From the NCBI GenBank assembly GCA_025128135.1, contig JAHLYW010000046.1, positions 248,001 to 312,000 of the forward strand: DNA of 64,000 bases, given 5' to 3'. The stretch comes from Synechococcus sp. CS-1325. GTDB taxonomy: Bacteria > Cyanobacteriota > Cyanobacteriia > PCC-6307 > Cyanobiaceae. Below the pieces are notes generated by a model. That model saw only the letters and a program-made list of their open reading frames with translations. It had not been told where the DNA came from and searched no databases. The translations under genes were made by a program, and so were the position numbers. Positions 33,408-43,288 of the stretch are shown here, piece by piece (within the stretch, counting starts at the first letter, position 1; each line of letters starts with the position of its first letter).

Positions 33408-33713
33408 ATGGGCGAGCTCAGAGAACGCAATCAGCCCAGGAGCACCGGCCTGTTGGCCAGCGCCATCGGCGGTGCCCTGGTCGGTGCAGCCGGTCTGGGC
33501 TGGTGGTTGCTCTCGGAGGCGGAGCGGCGGCGCCAGGCCCTGCGTCAGCGCCGCAGCCTCAGCCTTTCACGGCTGCAGGAGGGCTCACGCGATGGGGAAC
33601 TCGGTGAACACCGCCCCCTGCTGGACAGTGAATTGCAGCACAAGGTCAAGGAGCTGAACCGGGCCATCGAGGATGTGCGCCGCCAGCTGGAGTGCCTCAG
33701 CCCCGAAGACTGA
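33408..33713 (+). CDS. Small membrane-anchored coiled-coil protein, unknown function
   Basis: A 101-aa protein with one N-terminal hydrophobic segment (TGLLASAIGGALVGAAGLGWWLLS, about 13-36), then an Arg-rich helix (AERRRQALRQRRSLSLSRLQ) and a C-terminal heptad-like stretch (LLDSELQHKVKELNRAIEDVRRQLE). A strong ribosome binding site, AAAGGAGAAGG, lies just upstream of the ATG. It is 51 bp after the GMC gene and 54 bp before ilvD. Similar anchored coiled-coil proteins are common in picocyanobacteria, but I cannot assign a role. Confidence 0.7.
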   Translation: MGELRERNQPRSTGLLASAIGGALVGAAGLGWWLLSEAERRRQALRQRRSLSLSRLQEGSRDGELGEHRPLLDSELQHKVKELNRAIEDVRRQLECLSPED

Positions 33714-33767
33714 GGCGAGGCCCGCTCCGGCCGGATCGTTAACTTGCTTGAGCTGCTCCCCTTGCCC

Positions 33768-35438
33768 ATGCTCCGCTCTGCCGCCATCACCGCAGGCATC
33801 CAGCGGTCCCCCAATCGCGCCATGCTGCGGGCCGTCGGTTTTGGCGACGCTGACTTCGACAAGCCGATCATCGGCATCGCCAATGGCTACAGCACGATCA
33901 CTCCCTGCAACCTGGGGCTGAACGACCTCACCGAGCGGGCCGTGGCAGCGGCCCAGTCGGCGGGGGCGATGCCGCAGACCTTCGGCACCATCACCGTCAG
34001 CGACGGCATCTCGATGGGCACCGAGGGCATGAAATATTCGCTGGTGAGCCGGGAGGTGATCGCCGATTCGATCGAAACCGCCTGCAACGCCCAGAGCATG
34101 GACGGCCTGCTGGCGATCGGCGGCTGCGACAAGAACATGCCCGGCGCCATGCTCGCCATGGCCCGCATGAACATCCCGGCGATCTTTGTGTACGGCGGCA
34201 CGATCAAGCCCGGTCGGCTCGGCCCCTGCGATCTCACCGTGGTGAGTGCCTTCGAGGCGGTGGGTCAGTTCTCCGGTGGCCGCATCGACGCAGCCGAACT
34301 GCTGGCGATCGAGAAGAACGCCTGCCCCGGTGCCGGCAGCTGTGGCGGCATGTTCACCGCCAACACGATGAGCTCGGCCTTTGAAGCGATGGGCCTGAGC
34401 CTGCCGGGCAGCTCCACCATGGCGGCGGAAGATCCGGAGAAGGCCGAAAGCGCTGCCCGCTCGGCCGAGGTGCTGGTGCGGGCGATAGCGGCGAACATCT
34501 GCCCCCGCGATCTGATCACCCGCGAGGCGATCGAGAATGCGATCAGCGTGATCATGGCCGTCGGCGGCTCCACCAATTCGGTGCTGCACCTGCTGGCGAT
34601 CGCCCGCACCGCCGAGGTGCCGCTCACCATCGACGACTTCGAAACCATCCGCCAGCGGGTGCCGGTGATCTGCGATCTCAAGCCCAGCGGCCGCTACGTG
34701 ACCGTGGATCTGCACAATGCCGGCGGCATTCCCCAGGTGATGAAGCTGCTGCTCGATGCCGGCCTGCTGCACGGCGATTGCGGCACGATCGAGGGGCGCA
34801 CCCTGCGCGAGGTGCTCGCCGATGTGCCAAGCGAGCCCCCGGCCGATCAGGACGTGATCCGGCCCCTGTCCAATCCGCTCTATGCCAAGGGGCACCTGGC
34901 CATCCTCAAGGGCAATCTGGCGGAAGAGGGGGCGGTGGCCAAGATCAGCGGCGTGAAGACCCCGGTGATCACCGGCCCGGCCCGGGTATTCGAGAGCGAG
35001 GAGAGTGCCCTGGAGGCGATTCTCGCCGGTGGGGTCCATGCCGGCGACGTGGTGGTGGTGCGCTACGAGGGCCCGGTGGGTGGTCCTGGAATGCGCGAGA
35101 TGCTTTCCCCCACCGCCGCGATCGTGGGCCAGGGGCTGGGTGAATCAGTGGCGCTGATCACCGATGGGCGCTTCAGCGGCGGCTCCTACGGCCTGGTGGT
35201 GGGCCATGTGGCCCCTGAGGCCGCCGTGGGCGGCACCATCGCCCTGGTGGAAGAGGGCGACAGCATCACCGTGGATGCCGACCAACTGCTGATCCAGTTG
35301 AACGTTGAGGCGTCTGAACTTCAGCGCCGCCGGGCTGCCTGGGTGAAACCCGAGCCCCGCTATCGCACCGGCGTGCTGGGCAAGTACGCCCGCCTGGTGA
35401 GCAGCAGCAGCCTGGGGGCGGTCACCGATCAGGGCTGA
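33768..35438 (+). CDS. ilvD: Dihydroxy-acid dehydratase
   Basis: A 556-aa enzyme of the IlvD/Edd family with its three cluster cysteines: C47 ([10 protein letters not shown]), C120 ([10 protein letters not shown]) and C192 ([14 protein letters not shown]). [20 protein letters not shown] and [16 protein letters not shown] are also typical. It makes 2-keto acids for valine, leucine and isoleucine. The ATG at 33768 starts [10 protein letters not shown] at the conserved N-terminus. No other ilv gene is nearby. The 3' end overlaps a convergent gene by 17 nt. Confidence 0.96.
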   Translation: MLRSAAITAGIQRSPNRAMLRAVGFGDADFDKPIIGIANGYSTITPCNLGLNDLTERAVAAAQSAGAMPQTFGTITVSDGISMGTEGMKYSLVSREVIADSIETACNAQSMDGLLAIGGCDKNMPGAMLAMARMNIPAIFVYGGTIKPGRLGPCDLTVVSAFEAVGQFSGGRIDAAELLAIEKNACPGAGSCGGMFTANTMSSAFEAMGLSLPGSSTMAAEDPEKAESAARSAEVLVRAIAANICPRDLITREAIENAISVIMAVGGSTNSVLHLLAIARTAEVPLTIDDFETIRQRVPVICDLKPSGRYVTVDLHNAGGIPQVMKLLLDAGLLHGDCGTIEGRTLREVLADVPSEPPADQDVIRPLSNPLYAKGHLAILKGNLAEEGAVAKISGVKTPVITGPARVFESEESALEAILAGGVHAGDVVVVRYEGPVGGPGMREMLSPTAAIVGQGLGESVALITDGRFSGGSYGLVVGHVAPEAAVGGTIALVEEGDSITVDADQLLIQLNVEASELQRRRAAWVKPEPRYRTGVLGKYARLVSSSSLGAVTDQG

Positions 35439-35841
35439 GCAAGGCCCGCAGGCGCCGGGCCAGGGCCTCCAGGGGTGCCCCTTGGCTCGGGCGTTCGGTG
35501 CGCAGCCCGGTCTCCGCGTCCATCCAGACGGGATGCTGGCCATGCCAGAGCATCGGCAATGCCGGTTGCTCCGGCCAGCTCAGCATCAGGTGAAGCTCGT
35601 CGCCGCTGCGGTACAGCTCCAGCTCGATGTCCAGCTCCGGCAGTCGTTCACCATCGGCGCGGCGCGGTTGGATCCGCAGGCACTGGTCCACGGGATCCTC
35701 GAGCGGTGGGCCGGGCTCGCTGCCCAGCTTGGCAGGCAGCGCCTCCCCGACCATCTCACCTACCACCGCATGGCGGTGGGGCTTGAGGCAGAGATCGGCG
35801 GCGGCGGCGATTCGCCGGCTCAGCTCTTCCGGCACCGTCAC
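35422..35841 (-). CDS. Conserved-type cyanobacterial protein, unknown function
   Basis: A 139-aa protein. The N-terminal helix is [35 protein letters not shown]-terminal sheet follows: [58 protein letters not shown]. It has no membrane helix. The GTG start overlaps the CIA30 stop (GTGA), so it is the last gene of the gnd-pgl-CIA30 chain on the minus strand. No catalytic motif is recognised. Confidence 0.7.
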   Translation of the reverse strand: MTVPEELSRRIAAAADLCLKPHRHAVVGEMVGEALPAKLGSEPGPPLEDPVDQCLRIQPRRADGERLPELDIELELYRSGDELHLMLSWPEQPALPMLWHGQHPVWMDAETGLRTERPSQGAPLEALARRLRALLSPDR

Positions 35842-36401
35842 GGCAGGGCCCGCACCGCCAGCAGGGAGAACTGCAAGGGCCCGGCCCGGAAGCCGGCATT
35901 GAGCTGACCATCGTCCCCAAACTTCGAATGCAGGATCTGCAACCGGGTGACCCGGCAGGCATCGAAGCGCAGTGGCAGGTTGAGGGGGCGGGCCCGCACC
36001 GAGGCCCGCAACTGATCGAAGCCGATCTCAACCAGCTGGGCTGGCTGATCCGGGGAGAGGACGGAGGTGTCGAACTCCGCCACCCAGCGCAGGCCGCCTG
36101 GAATCAGTTCGGTCAGTCCGGCCAACCCGTCGGCGCAGGCCACGGCGAGCTTGTAGCGCCGGCCATCGCCGCGCACTTCCAGCTGCAGGGCCCGGTAGGC
36201 GCCCAGGTCGAGGGGGGGAGAGAACAGGGGAGACCTGCAGCTGACAAATCCACCACCCTGCTCGACCACCTCTGCCTCCAGGACCAGACCCTCCGGACCG
36301 ACACGGCAGGCACCGCTGCTGCTCCCACCCATGATCGTGTCGTTGAGCGCCAGCCAGCCACTGAAGCCATCTCCGCTCACCAGCAGCATCGGCGACCTCA
36401 T
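35838..36401 (-). CDS. CIA30 (NDUFAF1-like) family protein
   Basis: A 187-aa beta-sandwich protein. GFSGWLALNDTIMGGSSSGACRV is the family signature (D-x-V/I-M-G-G-x-S), followed by LDLGAYRALQLEVRGDGRRYKL and LQILHSKFG. Mitochondrial CIA30 helps assemble complex I; the cyanobacterial relatives have a jellyroll carbohydrate-binding-like fold and uncertain roles. The start overlaps the pgl stop (TGATG), and a further gene overlaps its own stop. An assembly role for the NDH complex is possible but not shown. Confidence 0.85.
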   Translation of the reverse strand: MRSPMLLVSGDGFSGWLALNDTIMGGSSSGACRVGPEGLVLEAEVVEQGGGFVSCRSPLFSPPLDLGAYRALQLEVRGDGRRYKLAVACADGLAGLTELIPGGLRWVAEFDTSVLSPDQPAQLVEIGFDQLRASVRARPLNLPLRFDACRVTRLQILHSKFGDDGQLNAGFRAGPLQFSLLAVRALP

Positions 36402-37147
36402 CAAGGCGATTGCGATTCGATCACCCAGCCTGCCGCAGCAGCTGGATCGGCCAGGATCAGCACGGGTGTGCGTGGGCGCACCAATCGGGCCGGGGTGCGG
36501 CTGGCGGGCTCGTTGGGATCGACCAGGCGTTGCAGGGCCTGTTGTTTCCCCTCCCCGCTCACCAGAAAGATCACCCGCCGCGCCGCACTGAGCACCGGCG
36601 CCGTGAGGGTGACGCGCGGCAGCCCTTTGCCTTCGCTCACGGTGACGCTGCGATCGGTGACGCCGGTGGCGGCGGTGCCGGGAAAGAGAGAGGCGGTGTG
36701 TCCGTCGTCGCCCAGGCCGAGCAGAACCAGATCAAACACCGGTGGGTCGCCGGGGCAAAGCCGGCCCAACAGCTCGGCGTAGGCGAGAGCGGCCTCGCCT
36801 GGACTGGCTTGATCCGTGGGGACCGGATGGAAACAGGCCATCGAGCCAGGACCTGCCGCCAGCAGGGATCGCCGCAGCATCAGAGCATTGCTGGAGGGAT
36901 CATCAGCCGGCACGAAGCGCTCATCACCGAGCAGAACATCGACCCGCTCCCAGGGCAGGTGCTGCTCACCCAGCAGCCGGTAGGCGACTTCCGGGGTGGT
37001 GCCGCCGGCCAGGGCGATCTGGGCACGATTCCGCTCCGCCAGGGCCAGGTCGATCGTGGTGGCGATCGTTTCAGCCGCCAGGCGAGCCAGGGCCTGGCGA
37101 TCAGCAGCTTTTTCGAGCCGGTAGGTGACGGGGGCAGACCCGCTCAT
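36401..37147 (-). CDS. pgl: 6-phosphogluconolactonase
   Basis: A 248-aa enzyme of the glucosamine-6-phosphate isomerase/6PGL family: IALAGGTTPEVAYRLL, WERVDVLLGDERFVPADDPSSNALM and FDLVLLGLGDDGHTASLFPG, which contains the catalytic His. It hydrolyses 6-phosphogluconolactone in the oxidative pentose phosphate pathway. Its start overlaps the gnd stop (ATGA), so the two consecutive pathway steps are translationally coupled. It is regulated presumably with gnd for night metabolism. Confidence 0.95.
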   Translation of the reverse strand: MSGSAPVTYRLEKAADRQALARLAAETIATTIDLALAERNRAQIALAGGTTPEVAYRLLGEQHLPWERVDVLLGDERFVPADDPSSNALMLRRSLLAAGPGSMACFHPVPTDQASPGEAALAYAELLGRLCPGDPPVFDLVLLGLGDDGHTASLFPGTAATGVTDRSVTVSEGKGLPRVTLTAPVLSAARRVIFLVSGEGKQQALQRLVDPNEPASRTPARLVRPRTPVLILADPAAAAGWVIESQSP

Positions 37148-38562
37148 CCGAGCCACTCGGTGTGGAAGGCACCGTCGCGGTCCACGCGCCCGTAGGTGTG
37201 GGCGCCGAAGCAGTCACGCATGGCCTGCAGCAGGTTCTGGGGCAGGCGGGCGGTGCGGTAGCTGTCGATGTAATCGAGGGTGCTGCTCAGGCACGGGACG
37301 GGAATGCCGGCCAGGGCGGCATCCGCCACCACCTGGCGCAGGCCGGGCAGACGGCGGTTGATCTGCTCGGCGAACCAGGGGTCCACCATCAGGTTCGCCA
37401 GACTCGGGTTGGCGTCGTAGGCGTCCTGGATGCGCTGCAGCAGGCGGGCGCGGATGATGCATCCCCCCTTCCAGATCTGGGCGATCGAGGAGAGCTGCAG
37501 CTTGTAGTCGTGCAGCTTGGAGGCTTCCACCAGCAGCGCCATGCCCTGGGCGTAGCTGGCGATGCAGGCGAGGATCACCGCATCGCGCAGTGGTGGCAGG
37601 CCATCGGCCGCCGCGCCCAGGTCGACGGGGTGGGGCGCCGGGCCCGGCAGCACCGCTTCGGCGGCCACCCGTTCCGTTTTCATCGAGCTCATCACCCGGC
37701 CATTGAGCGAGGCGTAGATGGTGGGCACGGGCACCCCCATCTCCAGAGCACTGATCACGGTCCAGAGGCCGGTGCCTTTCTGGCCGGCCACATCGAGGAT
37801 TTTCTCGACCAGGTCGCCGCCATCCTCGGGATCGCGGGTGCGCAGGCACACCTCGGTGATCTCGACCAGATAGGAGGAGAGTTCTTCGAGCTGGTTCCAG
37901 CCGTCGAACACATCCGCCATGGCGATGCCTTCGAGGCCGGCGCCCCGCTTCATCAGGTCGTAGGCCTCCACCAGGATCTGCTCGATCCCGTATTCGATGC
38001 CGTTGTGCACCGTTTTCACGAAATGGCCGGCGCCACCGGGGCCGATGTAGGTGACGCAGGGGCCGTCCTCCACCTGGGCGGCCATCTTGGTCACCAGGCT
38101 CTCAATCGCGTCGTAGGCCGCCTTGGTGCCGCCCGGCATCATGCTCGGCCCCTCCAGGGCCCCTTTGGCGCCGCCGGAGACGCCCATGCCGATGTAGCCG
38201 AAGCTCTTGCTCTCCAGCTCCTTCACCCGCCGCTCGGTGTCGGTGTAGAGGGAGTTGCCACCGTCGATCAGCAGATCGTCCTCCTCCAGGAAGGGGGAGA
38301 TCGCGGCGATGGTGTCGTCGATCGGCTGTCCCGCCTTGATCATCATCAGGATGCGGCGGGGGCGCTCCAGGCTGGCGACGAACTCCTCAAGGGTATGGGC
38401 GCCGATGATCTGGAGGCCGGCGCCGCGACCGTTGAGGAACTCTTCCGTCTTGGCCCAGGTGCGGTTGTAGACGACGCTGGAGAAGCCGTTGCGCTCGGCG
38501 TTGAGGACAAGGTTCTCGCCCATCACGCCCAGGCCGATCAGGCCGAAGTGCGCTTTGCTCAT
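37144..38562 (-). CDS. gnd: 6-phosphogluconate dehydrogenase, decarboxylating
   Basis: A 472-aa enzyme with the NADP site HFGLIGLGVMGENLVLNAERNG and NRT, the substrate segment GGNSLYTDTERRVKEL, the IGMGVSGGAKGALEGPSMMPGG motif and GPGGAGHFVKTVHNGIEYG. It makes ribulose-5-phosphate and NADPH. pgl and the CIA30 gene follow with overlaps. glgC lies 87 bp upstream on the same strand, linking glycogen storage with its oxidation. Confidence 0.97.
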   Translation of the reverse strand: MSKAHFGLIGLGVMGENLVLNAERNGFSSVVYNRTWAKTEEFLNGRGAGLQIIGAHTLEEFVASLERPRRILMMIKAGQPIDDTIAAISPFLEEDDLLIDGGNSLYTDTERRVKELESKSFGYIGMGVSGGAKGALEGPSMMPGGTKAAYDAIESLVTKMAAQVEDGPCVTYIGPGGAGHFVKTVHNGIEYGIEQILVEAYDLMKRGAGLEGIAMADVFDGWNQLEELSSYLVEITEVCLRTRDPEDGGDLVEKILDVAGQKGTGLWTVISALEMGVPVPTIYASLNGRVMSSMKTERVAAEAVLPGPAPHPVDLGAAADGLPPLRDAVILACIASYAQGMALLVEASKLHDYKLQLSSIAQIWKGGCIIRARLLQRIQDAYDANPSLANLMVDPWFAEQINRRLPGLRQVVADAALAGIPVPCLSSTLDYIDSYRTARLPQNLLQAMRDCFGAHTYGRVDRDGAFHTEWLG

Positions 38563-38649
38563 GTCAGGAGGGCTTGCAAACCTTTCGGTGCCAGTGTGCC
38601 CGTGGGCCAGGCCCGACGCCGTCGCGGGCGTGGCTGTGTCAGCAACCGC

Positions 38650-39945
38650 TCAGATCACCGTGCCATCGGCCACCGTGGCGTTCTTCTCTACCACCACGAT
38701 GCCGTTGCGGATGTAGAAGCCCAGCTCGGGGCGGTCGGCTTCTTCGATGTGATCCTTGTTCACGATCGTGACGTTGCGGCCGATCCGCACGTTCTTGTCA
38801 AGGATGGCGCGCCGCACGGTGGTGCCATGGCCCACCCCCAGCGGGATGCCGCCCCGTTCCCGCAGAACGGCGCGCTCCTCGGCGGATTCGTAGTAATCGG
38901 CGCCCATCACCAGGGTGTCCTGCAGCACCACTTCCCCCTCGATCCTGGAGCGCACACCGAGCACGCAATGGTGGATGCTGCAGGCCTGCAGAAGGGATCC
39001 TTCCCCGATGATCGACTGGGTGACCTGGGTGTCGAGCAGTTTGCTGGGGGGCAGGTAACGAGGCCGTGTGTAGATCGGGAACTTCTCGTCATAGAAGGAG
39101 AAGGCAGGCCTGGGTTGATCGGTGAGGGCCAGGTTGGCTTCGTAGAAGGCCCCGATCGTGCCGATGTCCTCCCAGTAGTCATCGAAGAGGAAACTCTGCA
39201 GGTTGTCGCCGCGGCCCAGGGCCAGAGGGATGATCTCCTTGCCGAAATCGGTGGCGCCTGGGTTGCTGCTCAGCAGGTCGAAGAGGGTGTGGCGGCTGAA
39301 CACATAGATCCCCATCGAGGCGAGATAGGGACGACGGGCCGCCTCCGCTTCCGCCAGACCGAGTTTGGCCGTATTCATCTTCATGGCCGCCAGCGCCGCG
39401 CCCTTCGGTTTTTCGCTGAATTCCCGGATCCGTCCATCGTCGTCGGCGCGCATCAGGCCGAAGCCTTCGGCCTGCGCTTCATCCACCGGCAGCGCACCGA
39501 CGCTGAGGTCTGCACCGGTTTCGATGTGGTGCTTCACGAAACGGCTGTAGTCCATCCGGTAGAGCTGGTCACCGGAGAGGATCAGGTAGTGGTCCACGTC
39601 CCATTCCTGGAACAGCCACTGGTATTTGCGCACCGCATCGGCGGTGCCTTCAAACCAGCTGGGGCTGTCCGGGGTCTGCTGGGCAGCGAGCACCTCCACG
39701 AAGCCCTGGCCGAAACCTGCCGAGAGGTTGTAGGTCTGGGTGAGGTGTCGGTTCAGAGAAGCGCTGTTGAACTGGGTCAACACGTAGATCTTGTTGATCC
39801 CCGAATTGATGCAGTTGCTGATCGGAATATCGATCAGACGGTACTTGCCGGCCAGGGGAACGGCTGGCTTGGCCCGCATCTTGGTGAGGGGATAGAGGCG
39901 GGTGCCCGCTCCTCCGCCGAGGATGATCGCCAGAACCCGCTTCAT
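38650..39945 (-). CDS. glgC: Glucose-1-phosphate adenylyltransferase
   Basis: A 431-aa ADP-glucose pyrophosphorylase. The N-terminus [41 protein letters not shown] is the pyrophosphorylase motif. [45 protein letters not shown] and the C-terminal beta-helix ([18 protein letters not shown]) follow. It commits glucose-1-phosphate to glycogen and is allosterically set by 3-phosphoglycerate in cyanobacteria. hemA is 121 bp upstream on the same strand. Confidence 0.97.
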   Translation of the reverse strand: MKRVLAIILGGGAGTRLYPLTKMRAKPAVPLAGKYRLIDIPISNCINSGINKIYVLTQFNSASLNRHLTQTYNLSAGFGQGFVEVLAAQQTPDSPSWFEGTADAVRKYQWLFQEWDVDHYLILSGDQLYRMDYSRFVKHHIETGADLSVGALPVDEAQAEGFGLMRADDDGRIREFSEKPKGAALAAMKMNTAKLGLAEAEAARRPYLASMGIYVFSRHTLFDLLSSNPGATDFGKEIIPLALGRGDNLQSFLFDDYWEDIGTIGAFYEANLALTDQPRPAFSFYDEKFPIYTRPRYLPPSKLLDTQVTQSIIGEGSLLQACSIHHCVLGVRSRIEGEVVLQDTLVMGADYYESAEERAVLRERGGIPLGVGHGTTVRRAILDKNVRIGRNVTIVNKDHIEEADRPELGFYIRNGIVVVEKNATVADGTVI

Positions 39946-40066
39946 GACTCACTCTTCACAGGTCTGTTTCCAGCACCAGAGCACCGTACCGGAGCGTTTG
40001 ACCGGGCAAGGCGGCTGCCTGTGGACCGCACCAAACTGTGGCAATGGCCACCATCCCCTGGCCTGA

Positions 40067-41377
40067 TCAAGCGTCGGGGCTGCCGCCGTCAAGCTCGAAG
40101 AGCTCATGCAGCACCTGCATGGCCAGATGCCGCTGCTGTCTGGGCTGGGGAGCCCGCAGATGGGTGACAGGGCTGTGCAACACCTTGTTGATGATCCCTT
40201 TGCTGAGTGCTTCGACGACTTTCCGCTCCCGGGCGGACAGATCGGGCCCCATGCGGCTGAGGGCTTTCTGCAGCTCCTGTTCCCGGATCGTCTCAAGGGT
40301 CTGGCGCAACCGGTTCAAGGTGGGCACCGCCTCCAGACCATCCCACCATTCCAGGAACTGGCGGGTTTCGTCCTGCAGCAGACCTTCGGCCTCGATGGCA
40401 ACCTCGCGCCTGGCCTCCTGGTTGCGGGTCACCACTTCCTGGAGATCGTCCACGTCGTAGGCATCCACGCCAGCGAGATCGCTGACACCCGAGCGGATGT
40501 TGCGGGGAACACCGATGTCGATCAGCATCAGTGCCGAGCGCCGGTTGAGCCCCCCAAGCCGGGTTGCGTCGATGATCGGCTGCTCCGCAGCGGTGCTGGT
40601 GAACACCAATGAGCAGGTGCTGAGGCAGTGGTCGAGGTCGGAAAGGGGTCTGCATTGCACCGGCAGCTCGGGGAAATCGGCAGCAAGGGCCTCGGCCCGC
40701 TCCACGGTGCGGTTGAGCAGCACGAGGGCGCGACATCCCTTGGCCTGCAGATGCTGCAGCAGCAGCCGCGCCATCCGGCCTGCCCCCACCACGGCCACCT
40801 GCTCCTGATCGAGCGAGACCAGGTCATCGAGACCCCGGGCCTGGCCCAGCTTCAGCTGGGCAAGCTCGACGGCCGCCGAGCTGATCGACACGGCGCCGGT
40901 GCCCAGGTTGGTTTCGGTGCGCACCCGCTTGCCGGTGCTCACCGCCTGGTTGAGCAGCCGGTTGAGGATCGGCCCGATCGAGCCATGCTCCTGCCCCAGC
41001 CTCACCATCTTTTTCACCTGGGAGAGGATCTGGCCCTCGCCCAGCACGAGGCTGTCAAGGCCGGCGGCGACGCGCAGCAAGTGAACCACCGCCTCTTCGT
41101 GGTGGTAAGTGAACAGATGGGGAGTGAGATCGCCGAACTCCAGCCCTGAGTGCCGACTCAGAAAGGAGCCCACCGCCGTGATTCCCTGCTCCTGGCTACG
41201 CAGCAGGGTGTAGATCTCCAGCCGGTTGCAGGTGCTGAGGATGGAAGCCTCCAGCACCTGGGAATCGCCGCGCAGGGTCTGGAGGGATTCCTCCATCGTT
41301 TGCTCGGGGATGCTGAGCCGCTCGCGGATCTCGACCGGGGCCGTGCGATGGCTGAGGCCGACGACGGCGATGTGCAT
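40067..41377 (-). CDS. hemA: Glutamyl-tRNA reductase
   Basis: A 436-aa enzyme with the catalytic Cys50 in [13 protein letters not shown] and [21 protein letters not shown]. The NADPH fold reads [23 protein letters not shown]-terminal dimerisation helix contains [25 protein letters not shown]. It reduces glutamyl-tRNA(Glu) to glutamate-1-semialdehyde, the first committed step to heme and chlorophyll, and depends on gltX (11288-12727). It lies 10 nt downstream of glpX on the same strand, so it is probably co-transcribed with it. Confidence 0.96.
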   Translation of the reverse strand: MHIAVVGLSHRTAPVEIRERLSIPEQTMEESLQTLRGDSQVLEASILSTCNRLEIYTLLRSQEQGITAVGSFLSRHSGLEFGDLTPHLFTYHHEEAVVHLLRVAAGLDSLVLGEGQILSQVKKMVRLGQEHGSIGPILNRLLNQAVSTGKRVRTETNLGTGAVSISSAAVELAQLKLGQARGLDDLVSLDQEQVAVVGAGRMARLLLQHLQAKGCRALVLLNRTVERAEALAADFPELPVQCRPLSDLDHCLSTCSLVFTSTAAEQPIIDATRLGGLNRRSALMLIDIGVPRNIRSGVSDLAGVDAYDVDDLQEVVTRNQEARREVAIEAEGLLQDETRQFLEWWDGLEAVPTLNRLRQTLETIREQELQKALSRMGPDLSARERKVVEALSKGIINKVLHSPVTHLRAPQPRQQRHLAMQVLHELFELDGGSPDA

Positions 41378-41387
41378 GGGGAGGGGT

Positions 41388-42392
41388 TCAGCGCAGGGCG
41401 ACGCTCTGGGCGCCGTCCTTGATGTGGATCGTGTCGGTGAAGCGGGCGCTTTGATCGAGGGAACTGATGATCAGGCTGCTGGTGCGGGTGCAGTCGTGCT
41501 CAAAGACGACCCCTTTGAACAGCAGTCCGGGGGTGATGCCGCTGCCTGCGAACACCACATTCTCCCCGGAGGCCAGTTCCTCGGCTTCATAAACCTTATC
41601 GATGTCGGTGATGCCCATCGAGTGGAGCCTTTCCACGTTGCCCTCCCTGGTGTAATCGGCCCACTCGGTTGTCTGGGCAATGGCCGGGTCGTAGACCAGC
41701 TGGCCCTGGAAGTGGGCGCCCAGGCAGCGCAGGGCTGCGGCGGAGATCACCCCTTCAGGGGCGGCGCCGATGCCCATCAGGCAGTGGGTGCCGGTGCCGG
41801 CGAAGCCGCAGGCGATCGCCGCCTGCACGTCACCGTCGCTGATCGGCTTGACCCGGGCGCCGGTGGCACGGATCTCGGCGATCAGCTCCTTGTGGCGGGC
41901 CCGATCCATCACCACGATCACCAGCTCGCTGGCAGGCAGGCCGAGGCACTCGCTCAGAATGGCGATGTTCTCGGTGGCGCTCTTGCGGATGTCCACCTTG
42001 CCCTTGGCTGCCGGGGGAGCCGCCAGCTTCTTCATGTAGAAGTCGGGAGCATTGAACAGCCCGCCGCGATCGGAGGCGGCCAGCACGGCCATCGAGCCAT
42101 CCTGGGCGTTGGCGCAGAGGTTGGTTCCCTCGCAGGGATCCACGGCGAAGTCAACGCCGGGGCCGGTGCCGCTGCCCACTTCCTCGCCGATGTACAGCAT
42201 GGGGGCTTCGTCCCGTTCCCCCTCGCCGATCACGATCCGGCCCTGCATGACGATGGAGCCCATGCGCTTCCGCATCGCCTCCACGGCAGCCGCATCGGCC
42301 TCATCCTTCTTCCCCAGCCCGGTGAGATGGGCAGAGGCAATGGCGGCCTGCTCGACGACTTCGAGCAGTTCCTGAATGAGGGTGCGATCCAC
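41388..42392 (-). CDS. glpX: Class II fructose-1,6-/sedoheptulose-1,7-bisphosphatase
   Basis: A 334-aa GlpX family enzyme: [70 protein letters not shown] (metal-binding DPxEGT) and a C-terminal [11 protein letters not shown]. In picocyanobacteria this bifunctional enzyme carries the Calvin cycle phosphatase steps. The start is GTG with no obvious ribosome binding site. The leader (42393-42470) contains a large hairpin and the TTCAGTTGACG element. hemA follows after 10 nt. Confidence 0.95.
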   Translation of the reverse strand: MDRTLIQELLEVVEQAAIASAHLTGLGKKDEADAAAVEAMRKRMGSIVMQGRIVIGEGERDEAPMLYIGEEVGSGTGPGVDFAVDPCEGTNLCANAQDGSMAVLAASDRGGLFNAPDFYMKKLAAPPAAKGKVDIRKSATENIAILSECLGLPASELVIVVMDRARHKELIAEIRATGARVKPISDGDVQAAIACGFAGTGTHCLMGIGAAPEGVISAAALRCLGAHFQGQLVYDPAIAQTTEWADYTREGNVERLHSMGITDIDKVYEAEELASGENVVFAGSGITPGLLFKGVVFEHDCTRTSSLIISSLDQSARFTDTIHIKDGAQSVALR

Positions 42393-42423
42393 GGGGGTCT
42401 GGCAGAGAGGGAGAAAACGTCAA

Positions 42424-42462
42424 CTGAAAGGCCGGCAGTTCAGCTGCAGCAAGGCCTTTCAG
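42424..42462. promoter_or_regulatory. Large inverted repeat in the glpX/rpe intergenic region
   Basis: CTGAAAGGCC (42424-42433) and GGCCTTTCAG (42453-42462) are a perfect 10-bp inverted repeat around a 19-nt loop that itself contains GCAG/CTGC. There is no T-run on either side, so it is not a simple terminator. A separate palindrome, GATACTGTATC, follows at 42476-42486. Either could be an operator or a leader structure of glpX or rpe. Confidence 0.5.
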
Positions 42463-42587
42463 CCATTAGACGATCGATACTGTATCAGCGACGATCAGGG
42501 CTCACCGGCCGGGTCTGTCCGGCCTGTTCCAGGCTTCCAGCCGATTCCTACAATCACGGTGCTCCTTATGCCCCAGTGGCCCCAGCC

Positions 42588-43271
42588 ATGAGCACGAAGC
42601 CTCTGGTGATCGCTCCGTCGATCCTTTCCGCTGATTTCGCCCGCCTCGGCGATGAGGTCAGGGCCGTCGACGAAGCCGGTGCCGACTGGATCCATGTCGA
42701 CGTCATGGACGGCCGCTTCGTGCCCAACATCACGATCGGCCCGCTGATCGTCGAGGCCCTCCGTCCGGTGACTACCAAGCCGCTCGACGTTCATCTGATG
42801 ATCGTGGAGCCGGAGAACTATGTGGCGGATTTCGCCAAGGCCGGAGCCGACCACATCTACGTGCAGGTGGAAGCCTGCCCGCACCTTCATCGCAATCTTG
42901 GTCAGATCAAGGACCTGGGCAAGAAAGCCGGTGCGGTGCTCAACCCCGGCACCTCGCTCGACACCCTGGAGTACTGCCTGGAGCTCTGTGACCTGGTTCT
43001 GATCATGAGCGTCAACCCTGGCTTCGGCGGGCAGAGCTTCATCCCTTCGGCGGTCGAAAAGGTGCGGCGTCTGCGGCGGATGTGTGATGAACGGGGTCTC
43101 GATCCCTGGATCGAGGTGGACGGTGGCCTCAAGGCCAATAATGCCTGGCAGGTGATCGAGGTGGGAGCCAACGCGATTGTTTCGGGTTCAGGGGTGTTCA
43201 ATCAGCCCGATTACCGCGAGGCGATCAGCGGCATTCGCCACAGCCGCCGCCCCGAAACAGTCCTGGTCTGA
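42588..43271 (+). CDS. rpe: Ribulose-phosphate 3-epimerase
   Basis: A 227-aa TIM barrel with [17 protein letters not shown], the metal-binding [31 protein letters not shown] and [20 protein letters not shown] sequence, ending in GSGVFN. It interconverts ribulose-5-phosphate and xylulose-5-phosphate for the Calvin cycle and the pentose phosphate pathway. ATG 42588 begins [11 protein letters not shown]; another ATG at 42568 is out of frame. It is divergent from glpX, a fellow Calvin cycle gene, across 195 bp. Confidence 0.97.
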   Translation: MSTKPLVIAPSILSADFARLGDEVRAVDEAGADWIHVDVMDGRFVPNITIGPLIVEALRPVTTKPLDVHLMIVEPENYVADFAKAGADHIYVQVEACPHLHRNLGQIKDLGKKAGAVLNPGTSLDTLEYCLELCDLVLIMSVNPGFGGQSFIPSAVEKVRRLRRMCDERGLDPWIEVDGGLKANNAWQVIEVGANAIVSGSGVFNQPDYREAISGIRHSRRPETVLV

Positions 43272-43288
43272 AGGGACGACCGGCGCGG

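Noticed and set aside
37162..40167. A 1001-codon plus-strand open frame across gnd and glgC
   Set aside because: It is antisense to two strongly conserved genes in high-GC DNA, is rich in Gly/His/Asp/Gln as typical for antisense frames, and shows no motif.
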